From contig NZ_RKMH01000008.1 of the NCBI RefSeq assembly GCF_003797185.1, positions 62,001-126,000 on the forward strand: a DNA stretch of 64,000 nt. Reading direction: 5' to 3'. The position numbers and the translations under genes were made by a program. Source of the DNA: Gordonia oryzae. GTDB lineage: Bacteria; Actinomycetota; Actinomycetes; Mycobacteriales; Mycobacteriaceae. Position 1 is the stretch's first letter, and each line of letters opens with the position of its first letter. Below are positions 9,786-18,599 of the stretch, piece by piece. The notes beneath the pieces are model-generated. The model did no database searches, was not told where the DNA came from, and saw only the letters and a list, made by a program, of their open reading frames with translations.

Positions 9786-11294
9786 TCAACCCGCGGCCAC
9801 CGCGACCGGCTCGGACTCGTGTGCGTCGCCGATCGGCCGCCGGACGTTGATCAGGACCCCGGCCACGAGCGCCACACCCGCGAGAATGGCTGCGGCGACA
9901 TAGAATCCGATGCTCTGACCGTGGACCATGGCCTGTGCCTGCAGCACCTGCGCATCGGCCGGTCCGTGCACCGAGGCCATGTGGCCGGTGATGTAGGAGG
10001 CCGTCGCAGTGGCGGCGATCGTGTTCAGCAAGGCCGTGCCGATGGCTCCGCCGACCTGCTGTGAGGTGTTGACCATCGCCGACGCCACACCGGCGTCGCG
10101 TGGCTCGACGCCGTAGGTGGCGAGGTTCATCGAGGTCATGAACACCGTGCCCATCCCACAGCCGAGCAGGAACAGAGCCGGGAAGATCACGCTCCAGTAC
10201 CGGGTGGAGTCAGCCGAGATCTGACTCAGCAGAAGCATTCCGCAAGCCGCGATGAGCGCACCCGGCACCAGCAGGAACCGTGGCGGCACCCGGGTGATGA
10301 GGCGCGCCGCGATCTGGGTGGAGCCGATCAGCATGCCACCGACCATGGGCAAGAAGGCAACTCCGGCGCTCAGCGGCGAATAGTGGTGCACCACTTGCAT
10401 GTAGAGCGTCAGGAAGAGGAAGGATCCGAACATCGCGATCACCGACATGGCGACGCTCAGATACGCCCCACCGCGTGCACGGTCGGCGACAACCCGCAAG
10501 GGCAGCAACGGATGTCGGTAGCGCGTCTGCCATCCGACGAACGCGACGAGCAGTACCACCGCCGCGATCAGGCAGATGACGGTTCCGGTGTCACCCCAGC
10601 CCTCCTCGGCCGCACGACTGAAACCGTAGACCACCAGGGCCAGTCCCCCGCCGCCCAGGACGACGCCGAGGACGTCGAGGTGAGTGGCGTTGTCGTGAGC
10701 CCGCGGCGGCTCCTTGATCTCGACGATCGCACCGAACAGCGCGGCGGCCGCGAAGACCACGTTGATGTACATCGTCCAGCGCCAGTCGAGGGTCTGGGTG
10801 AGCAGACCACCGAGAAGCAAGCCGACCGCGGCGCCGCCACCGGCGATCGCACCGAAGACACCGAAGGCGCGGGCGCGTTCCTTGGGCGCAGTGAACATCA
10901 CGGTCAGCAGCGACAACGCGGCCGGGGCGAGCAGCGCGCCGAACGCACCCTGCAGTGCCCGCGCGCCGAACAGCATCCCCTGGTTGACCGCCGCACCGCC
11001 CAGCGCGGAGGCGAGGGCGAAGCCGACGAGACCGACCATCAGCGAGCGCCGACGGCCCCAGAGGTCGGCGATGCGTCCGCCGAACAGGAGCAGACCACCG
11101 AAGGCCAGGGCATATGCGGTGATGACCCACTGCTGGTTGGCGTCGCTGATACCGAGGTCAACCTTGGCATCGGGCAGGGCGATCTGGACGACGGTGCCGT
11201 CGAGGACCACCATCAGCTGGGCCAGACAGATGAAGACGAGGGCCTTCCACCGCCGGGGATCAGGTTCGGTGGCGGGCGAAACAGGTGAGGACAT
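9786..11294 (-). CDS. MFS drug exporter, EmrB/QacA type (14 predicted membrane segments)
   Basis: With the ATG at 11294 the protein has 502 residues. It begins ALVFICLAQLMVVLDGTVV, the first helix and motif D1 region of DHA2 exporters, followed by the loop motif GRIADLWGRRRSL (motif A) and GAIAGGGAAVGLLLGGLL (motif C, found in antiporters). The family pumps hydrophobic drugs or dyes out using the proton gradient. The open frame continues 190 codons upstream, but that part is tandem-repeat DNA and low-complexity, so the shorter start is chosen. It runs opposite to its neighbours, interrupting the otherwise conserved pair of helicase genes. Substrate cannot be predicted. Confidence 0.9.
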   Translation of the reverse strand: MSSPVSPATEPDPRRWKALVFICLAQLMVVLDGTVVQIALPDAKVDLGISDANQQWVITAYALAFGGLLLFGGRIADLWGRRRSLMVGLVGFALASALGGAAVNQGMLFGARALQGAFGALLAPAALSLLTVMFTAPKERARAFGVFGAIAGGGAAVGLLLGGLLTQTLDWRWTMYINVVFAAAALFGAIVEIKEPPRAHDNATHLDVLGVVLGGGGLALVVYGFSRAAEEGWGDTGTVICLIAAVVLLVAFVGWQTRYRHPLLPLRVVADRARGGAYLSVAMSVIAMFGSFLFLTLYMQVVHHYSPLSAGVAFLPMVGGMLIGSTQIAARLITRVPPRFLLVPGALIAACGMLLLSQISADSTRYWSVIFPALFLLGCGMGTVFMTSMNLATYGVEPRDAGVASAMVNTSQQVGGAIGTALLNTIAATATASYITGHMASVHGPADAQVLQAQAMVHGQSIGFYVAAAILAGVALVAGVLINVRRPIGDAHESEPVAVAAG

Positions 11295-11447
11295 TCGAGA
11301 ACTCGCTCTTGTCGGCGTGCGGTGGACGCGTCGGTGCGATGCACCGACCTGGTGTGGTGATCCACGGACCAATATCCGGAGGGCATTACTCCGGATAGCG
11401 TACGCCGTCCGGCGCGACAGCGAAACTCCGTTTGCATCCACAGCGTC

Positions 11448-11634
11448 GACAGCGCTCGGCTCAGTCCCGACAGCGCCCACGGCGCTCGCCACGGCGCCGA
11501 CAGCGCTCAGCTCAGTCCCGACAGCGCTCAACTCAGTCCCGACAGCGCTCAACTCAGTCCCGACAGCGCTCAACTCAGTCCCGACAGCGCTCAGCTCAGT
11601 CCCGACAGCGCTCAACTCAGTCCCGACAGCGCTC
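11448..11634. repeat. 21-bp tandem repeat array between MFS and XPB genes
   Basis: Six contiguous 21-bp units of the form GACAGCGCTCA(A/G)CTCAGTCC(C) occupy 11499-11624. A partial seventh begins at 11625, and an isolated, slightly diverged copy sits at 11448-11468 with broken copies between. Because 21 is a multiple of three, frames on both strands stay open through the array, which explains the long spurious N-terminal extensions of both flanking genes. The rest of the 450-base gap (11295-11447 and 11640-11752) shows no gene; promoters of the two divergent genes must lie here. Confidence 0.9.
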
Positions 11635-11752
11635 GACGGGGCACTGTCGGCGTGGTGCAGGGCGCTGTCGCGGGTGGGGAGAGCGCCGTCGGCGTGCTGG
11701 AGAGCGCGATCGGGATTCGACGCGACGTGCAGACACCTGGACAATGGATCGG

Positions 11753-13420
11753 GTGACTGATGGACCCCTGATCGTGCAATCCGACAAGACGCTGCTGCTC
11801 GAGGTCGATCACCCCGACGCGGCGTCCGCGCGCGCAGCGATCGCTCCGTTTGCCGAACTCGAACGCGCACCCGAACACGTGCACACCTACCGGGTGACCC
11901 CGCTGGCGCTGTGGAATGCGCGCGCGGCGGGCCACGACGCCGAGCAGGTCGTCGACGCGCTGGTCACCTACTCGCGCTACGCGGTGCCGCAACCGCTACT
12001 GATGGACATCGTCGACACCATGGGCCGGTTCGGCCGGCTCCAGCTGGTCAAGAGTCCCGTCCACGGACTGACACTGGTGAGTCTCGACCGCGCGGTTCTC
12101 GAGGAGGTCCTGCGCAACAAAAAGGTCGCCCCGATGCTCGGCGCCCGCATCGACGACGACACCGTCGTCGTGCACCCGTCCGAACGAGGACGGCTCAAGC
12201 AGATCCTGCTCAAGGTCGGCTGGCCGGCCGAGGACCTCGCGGGTTATGTCGACGGCGAAGCACATCCGATCGGCCTCGACCAGGGCGACTGGCATCTACG
12301 CGACTACCAGGAGATGGCCGCCGACTCGTTCTGGGCGGGCGGCTCAGGCGTCGTGGTGCTGCCGTGTGGTGCGGGCAAGACGATGGTTGGCGCGGCCGCG
12401 ATGGCCAAGGCCGGTGCCACCACGCTGATCCTGGTGACCAACACCGTTGCGGGGCGTCAGTGGAAGCGGGAGCTGGTCGCCCGCACCACCCTGACCGAGG
12501 AGGAGATCGGCGAATATTCGGGTGAGCGCAAGGAGATTCGCCCCGTCACAATTGCCACCTATCAGGTGATGACACGAAAGTCCAAGGGCGAGTACAAAAA
12601 CCTTGATCTCTTCGACTCACGCGACTGGGGTCTGATCATCTACGACGAGGTGCACCTGCTCCCGGCACCAGTGTTCCGGATGACCGCCGACCTGCAGTCG
12701 CGCCGACGACTCGGTCTCACCGCCACGCTGGTCCGCGAGGACGGACGCGAGGGCGACGTGTTCTCCCTTATCGGTCCCAAACGCTACGACGCGCCGTGGA
12801 AGGATATCGAAGCCCAGGGCTGGATCGCGCCCGCCGAGTGCATCGAGGTGCGGGTGACCCTCACCGACGAGGAAAGACTGCAGTACGCCGTCGCCGAGAA
12901 CGAGACGAAGTACAAGCTCTGCTCGACGGCACACACCAAGGTCAACGTCGTGCGGTCGATCCTGGCACGCCACAGCGACTCTCAGACGCTGGTCATCGGC
13001 GCCTACATCGACCAGCTCGAGGAACTCGGCCGCGAACTCGACGCCCCGGTGATCCAGGGATCGACCAAAAACAAGGAGCGCGAAGCCCTGTTCGATCGCT
13101 TCCGGTCCGGCGAGTTGCAGACCCTCGTGGTGTCCAAGGTCGCCAACTTCTCTATCGATCTGCCCGAGGCGTCGGTGGCCGTGCAGGTGTCGGGCACCTT
13201 CGGTTCCCGACAGGAAGAGGCACAGCGCCTCGGGCGCCTACTACGACCGAAATCCGATGGCGGACAGGCGCACTTCTATTCGGTGGTCTCCCGCGACACC
13301 CTCGACGCCGACTACGCCGCCCACCGTCAGCGCTTCCTCGCCGAACAGGGCTACGCCTATCGGATCACCGACGCCGACGACCTCCTCGGCCCCACCATCG
13401 GCGAGGAATCGGCGGGCTGA
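11753..13420 (+). CDS. xpb: XPB/Ssl2-type superfamily 2 DNA helicase
   Basis: A bacterial homologue of the TFIIH helicase XPB (mycobacterial ercc3/Rv0861c). The GTG at 11753 gives 555 residues starting TDGPLIVQSDKT, matching the family as I recall it; an ATG at 11744 would add three. Motifs: Walker A PCGAGKTM, the DEVH box YDEVHLLP, motif III LTATLVRED, and motifs V-VI VVSKVANFSIDLPE and QRLGRLLRP. The N-terminal third is the DNA damage-recognition-like domain. It is an ATP-dependent 3'-5' DNA helicase thought to aid repair. The gene stops four bases before the end of the convergent kinase gene. Confidence 0.95.
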   Translation: MTDGPLIVQSDKTLLLEVDHPDAASARAAIAPFAELERAPEHVHTYRVTPLALWNARAAGHDAEQVVDALVTYSRYAVPQPLLMDIVDTMGRFGRLQLVKSPVHGLTLVSLDRAVLEEVLRNKKVAPMLGARIDDDTVVVHPSERGRLKQILLKVGWPAEDLAGYVDGEAHPIGLDQGDWHLRDYQEMAADSFWAGGSGVVVLPCGAGKTMVGAAAMAKAGATTLILVTNTVAGRQWKRELVARTTLTEEEIGEYSGERKEIRPVTIATYQVMTRKSKGEYKNLDLFDSRDWGLIIYDEVHLLPAPVFRMTADLQSRRRLGLTATLVREDGREGDVFSLIGPKRYDAPWKDIEAQGWIAPAECIEVRVTLTDEERLQYAVAENETKYKLCSTAHTKVNVVRSILARHSDSQTLVIGAYIDQLEELGRELDAPVIQGSTKNKEREALFDRFRSGELQTLVVSKVANFSIDLPEASVAVQVSGTFGSRQEEAQRLGRLLRPKSDGGQAHFYSVVSRDTLDADYAAHRQRFLAEQGYAYRITDADDLLGPTIGEESAG

Positions 13421-13423
13421 GGA

Positions 13424-15208
13424 CTACACCTGCGCCAGACAGTAACCCAGCGACAGGGGCTGCTCGAAGGTCCACCGCACCTCACCGCTCGCGCAGGTCA
13501 GCGCGCTCGTGGAACGGTTGGTGACGCGGAAGGCTACGGTACCCGCAGCGGCGGCCGACCCGCATGCCACTTCGTGATAGTCCGATAGCGAGCCACCCGA
13601 ACTCGGGATCTGGTAGCACTCCTGGGGCGCGAAATTCGGTGTGAGACAGAGTTTGTCGCCTGAGTCGCCAAAGGTCAGGCTGGCATTGTGGTCGTTGGGG
13701 CAGTCGGCGGAATCGGCGATGAAACCGGCCGCATAGAACGTCATCGCCGGAGTGGCGCAATCGACCTTTGATGTCGACACGTTGCCCTGCACATCGCGGT
13801 CTCGGCCGATCTGCACGCAGTTGCCCACCGTGATCTGGCTCGCGCTGGTGACGCTGGTGGGTGCCTCGGTCACCGGCGGCCGGGTGTAGGGGGTCGTCGT
13901 GCCGGGCGCCGCACCGGTCGTCGACGCGCTGCCCGACGATCTCGCGCGCGTGTCGGAGGACGAGTCGGAGATCAGGTTGGCCACCACCACCCCGGCGATG
14001 ATCACGACCACCAGGGCCACGAGCGAAACCACCACGATCGTCACCGTTCCACGTGAACGCCGGGCGGGTGGCATCGGATACCCGCCGGTGAAACCCGGGT
14101 GACTCGGTTGGCCTGGACGGTTCGGTTGACCCGCGAACGCACCCGAGGGTGCGGACTGCGGGAAGTACTGCGGCGGCGCATATGGCGACACCGGCAAATG
14201 GGACACCGGCGGCGGGAGCACCGGGGGTGTTGATACCGGCGGCGGGAGCACCGGGGGTGTTGACACCGTCGGGCGTGCGGTCCGGATCACCTCCGTCGGC
14301 CCCGGTATCGGAGTGTCGACCCGAGTCGGCGAGGCACGCAACGCGAGAACGAGTTGTGCGGCGAGTTCACCGCACGAGCCGAACCGATCCCCCGGCGTCT
14401 TGGCCAGCGCTCGAAGCATGACCTCGTCGAGAGTCGCAGAGGTGCCCGGCCGTAACGACGACACCGCCGGCGCAGCGCTGCTCAGGTGCGCAGCGATCAC
14501 GTTGGCCTGACTCGTCCCTTCGAACGGCGGCCTGCCGCATAAGAATTGGAACAGCGTGGCCGCCAGCGAGTACTGGTCAGCCTGGCCGTCGACCTCGGCA
14601 CCCAATAACTGTTCGGGTGCCACATAGGCCACCGTGCCGAGGAACATGTTGGCCGCGGTCAGGTTACTGACGTCGCCGGCCGATTTGGCGATCCCGAAGT
14701 CAGCGAGCAGAACCCGCGGCGGCGTGTCGGTGTCGCCGCGGTCTGCGGAATCGTTCTCGGCGATGAGGATGTTGGCGGGTTTGACGTCGCGGTGCAGCAG
14801 CCCGCGCGTATGTGCGGCATCGAGGGCGGCCGCCACCGCGGTGGCGATCGCCGATACCAGCATGGGATTGAGCCCGCGAGGGCTGCGCCGCAACAACTCC
14901 CCGCCGTCGACGCCGTCGATGTACTCCATCGCGAGCCACAGATGACCCTCGTACTCGCCGGAGTTGTAGATGGTCACGATATTCGGATGCACGATGCTCG
15001 ACGCAAGTTCGGCCTCGCGCATGAATCGCTGCCGGAACATTGGGTCGCGGCTGAGATCAGACGGCAGGATCTTGACGGCCTCGTTGCGCGGCAGGCTGGG
15101 ATGCCGGGCCAGGTAGACCTCGCCCATCCCGCCACGCCCGATCAGCCTCGTGATCGTATAGCCGGCGAACGAGTCACCCGGTTGGTAGACCACAGCCCTC
15201 CTCGGCAC
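13424..15208 (-). CDS. Transmembrane Ser/Thr protein kinase with eight-cysteine extracellular domain
   Basis: The GTG at 15208 gives 594 residues; a GTG at 15193 just after an AGGAGG is a good alternative. The kinase domain (about 14-285) has GRGGMGEVYLA, Lys46, HRD at 139-141, DFG at 170 and VAPEQ at 197-201. A Pro-rich linker contains two copies of STPPVLPPPV. One membrane segment (about 388-412) is followed by a Ser/Thr-rich stalk and a C-terminal domain (about 465-594) with eight Cys residues in motifs such as VGNCV, KVDC, LCLTPN and ECYQIP. This is the arrangement of an LppU-like extracellular module. It is the second sensor kinase at this locus and is unlike the first only outside the cell. 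Confidence 0.93.
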   Translation of the reverse strand: MPRRAVVYQPGDSFAGYTITRLIGRGGMGEVYLARHPSLPRNEAVKILPSDLSRDPMFRQRFMREAELASSIVHPNIVTIYNSGEYEGHLWLAMEYIDGVDGGELLRRSPRGLNPMLVSAIATAVAAALDAAHTRGLLHRDVKPANILIAENDSADRGDTDTPPRVLLADFGIAKSAGDVSNLTAANMFLGTVAYVAPEQLLGAEVDGQADQYSLAATLFQFLCGRPPFEGTSQANVIAAHLSSAAPAVSSLRPGTSATLDEVMLRALAKTPGDRFGSCGELAAQLVLALRASPTRVDTPIPGPTEVIRTARPTVSTPPVLPPPVSTPPVLPPPVSHLPVSPYAPPQYFPQSAPSGAFAGQPNRPGQPSHPGFTGGYPMPPARRSRGTVTIVVVSLVALVVVIIAGVVVANLISDSSSDTRARSSGSASTTGAAPGTTTPYTRPPVTEAPTSVTSASQITVGNCVQIGRDRDVQGNVSTSKVDCATPAMTFYAAGFIADSADCPNDHNASLTFGDSGDKLCLTPNFAPQECYQIPSSGGSLSDYHEVACGSAAAAGTVAFRVTNRSTSALTCASGEVRWTFEQPLSLGYCLAQV

Positions 15209-15335
15209 GACGGAAGCGGATACGCGCCCTCCACACGGCTCGCGCCGGACGGTCAGCCCTGGTCACATTACCGGCTGGCCCACGCCGACGACGTCGGTGT
15301 CGCATGTTCGGGTGTCCTCCGACCGGCTGTTCGAT

Positions 15336-15640
15336 CGGCCGCGCACACCTCCCGTTGGCAGTATCCGATGGATGTCGAGCGCGAAACGACCACGTCGTTT
15401 CCTCGTCGGCGCTGGGGATCGTCGCGTCCCCGCGCTACCCGGCCCGCGCGACGCCGGTCCGGTTGAGCGCCGGTTCACCGCAGCCGACCTCACGGCAAGT
15501 CGGCGCGGTCACCGCCAATCGGTATCCGATAGCACTTGCCGGTGGCAGAGTTCGGTGTCCGACACAGACTCTCGCATCCGGCCCACGGAGAAGGTGAGAC
15601 CGTCGGAGCCGAGCGCCAGACATGCGCCGATGCCGATCCA
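15336..15640 (-). pseudogene. Decayed copy of the eight-cysteine kinase extracellular domain
   Basis: Three minus-strand pieces line up with the C-terminus of the adjacent kinase. ESLCRTPNSATGKCYRIPIGG (about 15520-15585) matches its DKLCLTPNFAPQECYQIPSSGG. After a +1 shift, CREVGCGEPALNRTGVARAG follows and matches YHEVACG...GTVAF. Then, past an in-frame TAG at 15435-15437, SADEETTWSFRARHP matches the CASGEVRWTFEQPLS region with equal spacing to the final Cys. LTFSVG in a third frame matches LTFGDS upstream. The frameshifts and stop make it non-coding unless they are sequencing errors. The rest of the 15209-15905 gap shows no other gene. Confidence 0.6.
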
Positions 15641-15905
15641 GCGCGACGCGACCACCGCGAATCCGAAACACCCGGCGATGACGGCGGACCGCCAGGCCAG
15701 GCGCCGATCGGGCCGGGCGAGCGGGCTCGATGACCGGCTGGTTGATCGAAGACGTTGGTCATGGGCTGTCCTCTGCGAACCTACGGTTGGTGCCGTAGGC
15801 ATCGGGTCACCCGTGTGCACCTTCCTTGGTGTCGGCAATGAAGCGGCGATCATCGAAGAACTCGGCCCGGAACACTCACCGGAACCGATGTGACAGCCTG
15901 AGACA

Positions 15906-17060
15906 ATGGCCACCGTCTCCCGCCTGCGCCCGTTCACCGCCACGATCTTCGCCGAGATGTCGGCCCTGGCTGTCACCCACGACGCGGTGAATCTCGGCCA
16001 GGGGTTTCCCGACACCGACGGCCCGGCCTCGATGCTGGCCGCCGCGTGCGCGGCGATCAATGGCGGCGCCAACCAGTACCCGCCGGGAATCGGCGTACCG
16101 CGGCTGCGCCGTGCCGTCGCCGAGCATCAGCGAGCGCACTACGGTCTCCACTACGACCCCGACACGGAGGTGCTGATCACCGTCGGCGCGACGGAGGCGA
16201 TCGCGGGAGCGATCGTCGGGCTCACCGAGCCGGGTGCCGAGGTGATCATGGTGGAGCCCTACTACGACTCCTACGCCGCGACCGTCGCGATGGCCGGCGG
16301 GGTACGACGCACCGTGCCTCTGCGTCCCGACGGCGACGGCTTCCGCCTCGATCGCGATGCGCTCGCCGCGGCGTTCACTCCGCGGACCGCGCTGGTTCTG
16401 GTCAACTCCCCGCACAATCCGACCGGCACCGTCCTGCACGACGACGACCTCGCAGAGATCGCGCGGCTGTGTCTCGAGCACGACGTCGTCGCGGTCACCG
16501 ACGAGGTGTACGAGCATCTGGTGTTCGACGGACGCACGCACACCCCGCTGGCCACGCTGCCCGGCATGCGCGAGCGGACCCTCCGGATCTCCAGCGCCGC
16601 CAAGACCTTCAACTGCACCGGCTGGAAGGTCGGCTGGCTGTCGGGCCCGGCCGAACTCGTCGCCGCGGCCCGCGCGGCCAAGCAATTCATGACCTACGTC
16701 GGATCGGGCCCGTTCCAGCCCGCGGTCGCCCACGCGCTGGAATCGGAGATGGACTGGGTGGCCGGCAGCGCGCAGTCCCTGCAGGCCAAGCGAAACCTGT
16801 TGTCGGCGGCGCTGTCCGACGCCGGCTTCGGGGTGCACCGCAGCGAGGCAACCTATTTCGTGTGCGCCGACCCGCGCCCACTCGGGATCACCGACGGCGA
16901 GACGTTCTGCCGGTCGCTCCCGGAGAGAATCGGGGTCGCCGCGGTGCCGGTCAGCGTCTTCGCCGACGACAAGGAGCCGTGGCGGCACATGGTGCGCTTC
17001 GCCTTTTCCAAGCGTGACGAGGTGATCGCCGAGGCCGCGCAGCGGCTCCGGCGGCTGTGA
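15906..17060 (+). CDS. dapC: N-succinyldiaminopimelate aminotransferase (DapC-type, PLP-dependent)
   Basis: A fold-type I class I/II aminotransferase of 384 residues. Visible landmarks are the N-terminal RLRPFTATIFAEMSALA and NLGQGFPDTDGP, the SPHNPTG motif (about 171), TDEVYEHLVFD (about 200), the PLP lysine in ISSAAKTFNCTGWK (about 232-245) and the C-terminal arginine region HMVRFAFSK. The sequence closely resembles mycobacterial DapC (Rv0858c), and the locus is equivalent. DapC transaminates N-succinyl-2-amino-6-oxopimelate on the way to diaminopimelate and lysine. Substrate assignment rests on this resemblance; related kynurenine or methionine aminotransferases share the motifs. The stop abuts the convergent reductase gene. 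Confidence 0.88.
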   Translation: MATVSRLRPFTATIFAEMSALAVTHDAVNLGQGFPDTDGPASMLAAACAAINGGANQYPPGIGVPRLRRAVAEHQRAHYGLHYDPDTEVLITVGATEAIAGAIVGLTEPGAEVIMVEPYYDSYAATVAMAGGVRRTVPLRPDGDGFRLDRDALAAAFTPRTALVLVNSPHNPTGTVLHDDDLAEIARLCLEHDVVAVTDEVYEHLVFDGRTHTPLATLPGMRERTLRISSAAKTFNCTGWKVGWLSGPAELVAAARAAKQFMTYVGSGPFQPAVAHALESEMDWVAGSAQSLQAKRNLLSAALSDAGFGVHRSEATYFVCADPRPLGITDGETFCRSLPERIGVAAVPVSVFADDKEPWRHMVRFAFSKRDEVIAEAAQRLRRL

Positions 17061-18074
17061 TCAGATACGCACCAACATCTTTCCGACGTTCTCCCCGCGC
17101 ATCATGCCGAGGAAGGCGTCCACCGCGTGGTCGATGCCGTCGACCACGGTCTCGTCGTGGACGATCGTCCCGTCGGCCAGCCATGCCGCCATCTTCTCGT
17201 TGAACTCGCGGGCGAGGCCCATGTACGACGGCAGGGTGAAGCCGCGCAGGGTCAGGCCCCGGGTGATGATGTTGCTCATGTTGCGCGGCCCGGGCTGTGC
17301 CTGCGTCTCGTTGTAGGAGGAGATGGCCCCACACAGCGCGGCGCGGCCGCCGTTGTTGAAGACGTCGAGCGCGGCTTCGAGATGATCGCCGCCGACGTTG
17401 TCGAAGTAGACATCGATTCCGTCTGTTGCCAGCTCCCGCAACTGCTTTCGCACCGGTGCCGCCTTGTAGTCGAGGGCGGCGTCGAAGCCGTACCGGGAGG
17501 TGAGCAGATCCACCTTGGCCGGCCCGCCCGCCGAACCGATGACCGAGGCGGCGCCGAGCAGACGTGCGATCTGTCCGGCCACACTGCCGACGGCGCCCGC
17601 GGCTCCCGAGATGAAGACGATGTCACCGTCTTTCAGCCCGGCGATCGCGGCGAGTCCCACGTAGGCCGTCATCCCGGTGAGGCCGAGGACGCCGAGGTAC
17701 ACCGATGTCAATGTGCCGGCGGGCGGTTCGGGTACCGCGGTGAATTCGGCGGCGGGCGCCTGGGCGACGTCACGCCAGCCGAGTTGATGCAGCACGAGGG
17801 TGCCGACGGGAAGATCGTCGGATGCCGACGCGACGACCCGGCCGACCGCTCCGCCGGTCATGGTCTCCCCCAGGGCGAATGGCGGGACGTAGCTGCGGGT
17901 GTCGATCATCCGCCCGCGCATGTACGGGTCGACGGAGACGAACTCGTTGGCGACGCGGACCTCCCCCGGAGCGAGGTCGGCAAGGTCCACCTCGACCGTG
18001 CCGAAGTCTTCGGGGGTGGGCCAGCCCACCGGACGGTTCACGAGGTGGATCTGGGTGCTGGTCGAGGTGTTCAT
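17061..18074 (-). CDS. NADP-dependent medium-chain reductase (CurA/leukotriene B4 dehydrogenase-like)
   Basis: A 337-residue zinc-independent MDR-family oxidoreductase. It begins with the family signature NRPVGWPTPEDF and DPYMRGRM, carries the nucleotide-binding motif ISGAAGAVGSVAGQIA (about 159-174) and the FDNVGG segment, and lacks zinc-binding cysteines. Such enzymes reduce alpha,beta-unsaturated ketones or aldehydes. It lies downstream of the DUF1304 gene (51-base gap) and both are divergent from the TetR regulator at 18600, which probably represses them. Confidence 0.88.
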   Translation of the reverse strand: MNTSTSTQIHLVNRPVGWPTPEDFGTVEVDLADLAPGEVRVANEFVSVDPYMRGRMIDTRSYVPPFALGETMTGGAVGRVVASASDDLPVGTLVLHQLGWRDVAQAPAAEFTAVPEPPAGTLTSVYLGVLGLTGMTAYVGLAAIAGLKDGDIVFISGAAGAVGSVAGQIARLLGAASVIGSAGGPAKVDLLTSRYGFDAALDYKAAPVRKQLRELATDGIDVYFDNVGGDHLEAALDVFNNGGRAALCGAISSYNETQAQPGPRNMSNIITRGLTLRGFTLPSYMGLAREFNEKMAAWLADGTIVHDETVVDGIDHAVDAFLGMMRGENVGKMLVRI

Positions 18075-18125
18075 CGAGATCTCCTGGACAGGTGTGGACG
18101 TCGGGGCGTGGAGTCCGGACGAGAC

Positions 18126-18509
18126 TCACAGCGCAAGTGTTACACCGAGCAGCACGAGAGCGATCAGGGGAAACGCGAGCTGGGTGAGGGCGGCGCGGGC
18201 CTTGTCGGGCGAGGAGACGAGCAGCACCAGCCCCGCGGCCAGCATTGAGCCGGCACCGGCGCCGATCAGTGCAGCACCGACAGCAGGGTCGGCGAACCAA
18301 TAGGCCACACCGATGACGACGATGATCGCCAGGAAGAGGTTGTAGAACCCCTGGTTGAACGCCATTTCGCGGGTGGCCTGCGCCTGCTGCACGCTGGTTC
18401 CGAAACCGGCTCGGGTGCGCGGGTGGGTCCAAAGAAGGGATTCGAGCACGAAGATATAGACGTGCAACGCCGCGGCCAGGGCTGCGAAGACGATCATGGC
18501 GACGGCCAT
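18126..18509 (-). CDS. DUF1304 family four-helix membrane protein
   Basis: The ATG at 18509, with GGAGGAG upstream, gives a 127-residue protein with about four hydrophobic segments. Family features are HVYIFVLESLLWTHPR near residue 16 and the AFNQGFYNLFLA segment near 50. Function of the family is unknown; members often sit beside TetR regulators and redox enzymes, as here. A longer upstream frame crosses the operator and the TetR start and is rejected. Confidence 0.85.
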   Translation of the reverse strand: MAVAMIVFAALAAALHVYIFVLESLLWTHPRTRAGFGTSVQQAQATREMAFNQGFYNLFLAIIVVIGVAYWFADPAVGAALIGAGAGSMLAAGLVLLVSSPDKARAALTQLAFPLIALVLLGVTLAL

Positions 18510-18534
18510 CGGGCACTCCTCCAGAATTGCGAAC

Positions 18535-18565
18535 CGATCATTCCAGAAATATACTAGAATGATCG
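18535..18565. promoter_or_regulatory. Palindromic operator in the TetR/DUF1304 divergent intergenic region
   Basis: Perfect 9-bp inverted arms CGATCATTC (18535-18543) and GAATGATCG (18557-18565) flank a 13-nt AT-rich spacer, midway between the divergent starts at 18509 and 18600. Position and symmetry suit a TetR dimer-pair site controlling both directions. Confidence 0.7.
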
Positions 18566-18599
18566 TTACACAATTTGTCAACCTCACCCCGGAGTTCAC

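Noticed and set aside
11295..11870. Long N-terminal extension of the MFS protein made of SAVGTEL repeats
   Set aside because: It is read from the 21-bp non-coding array; the family-like sequence begins at MSSPVSP (11294), and the opposite strand is equally open through the array.
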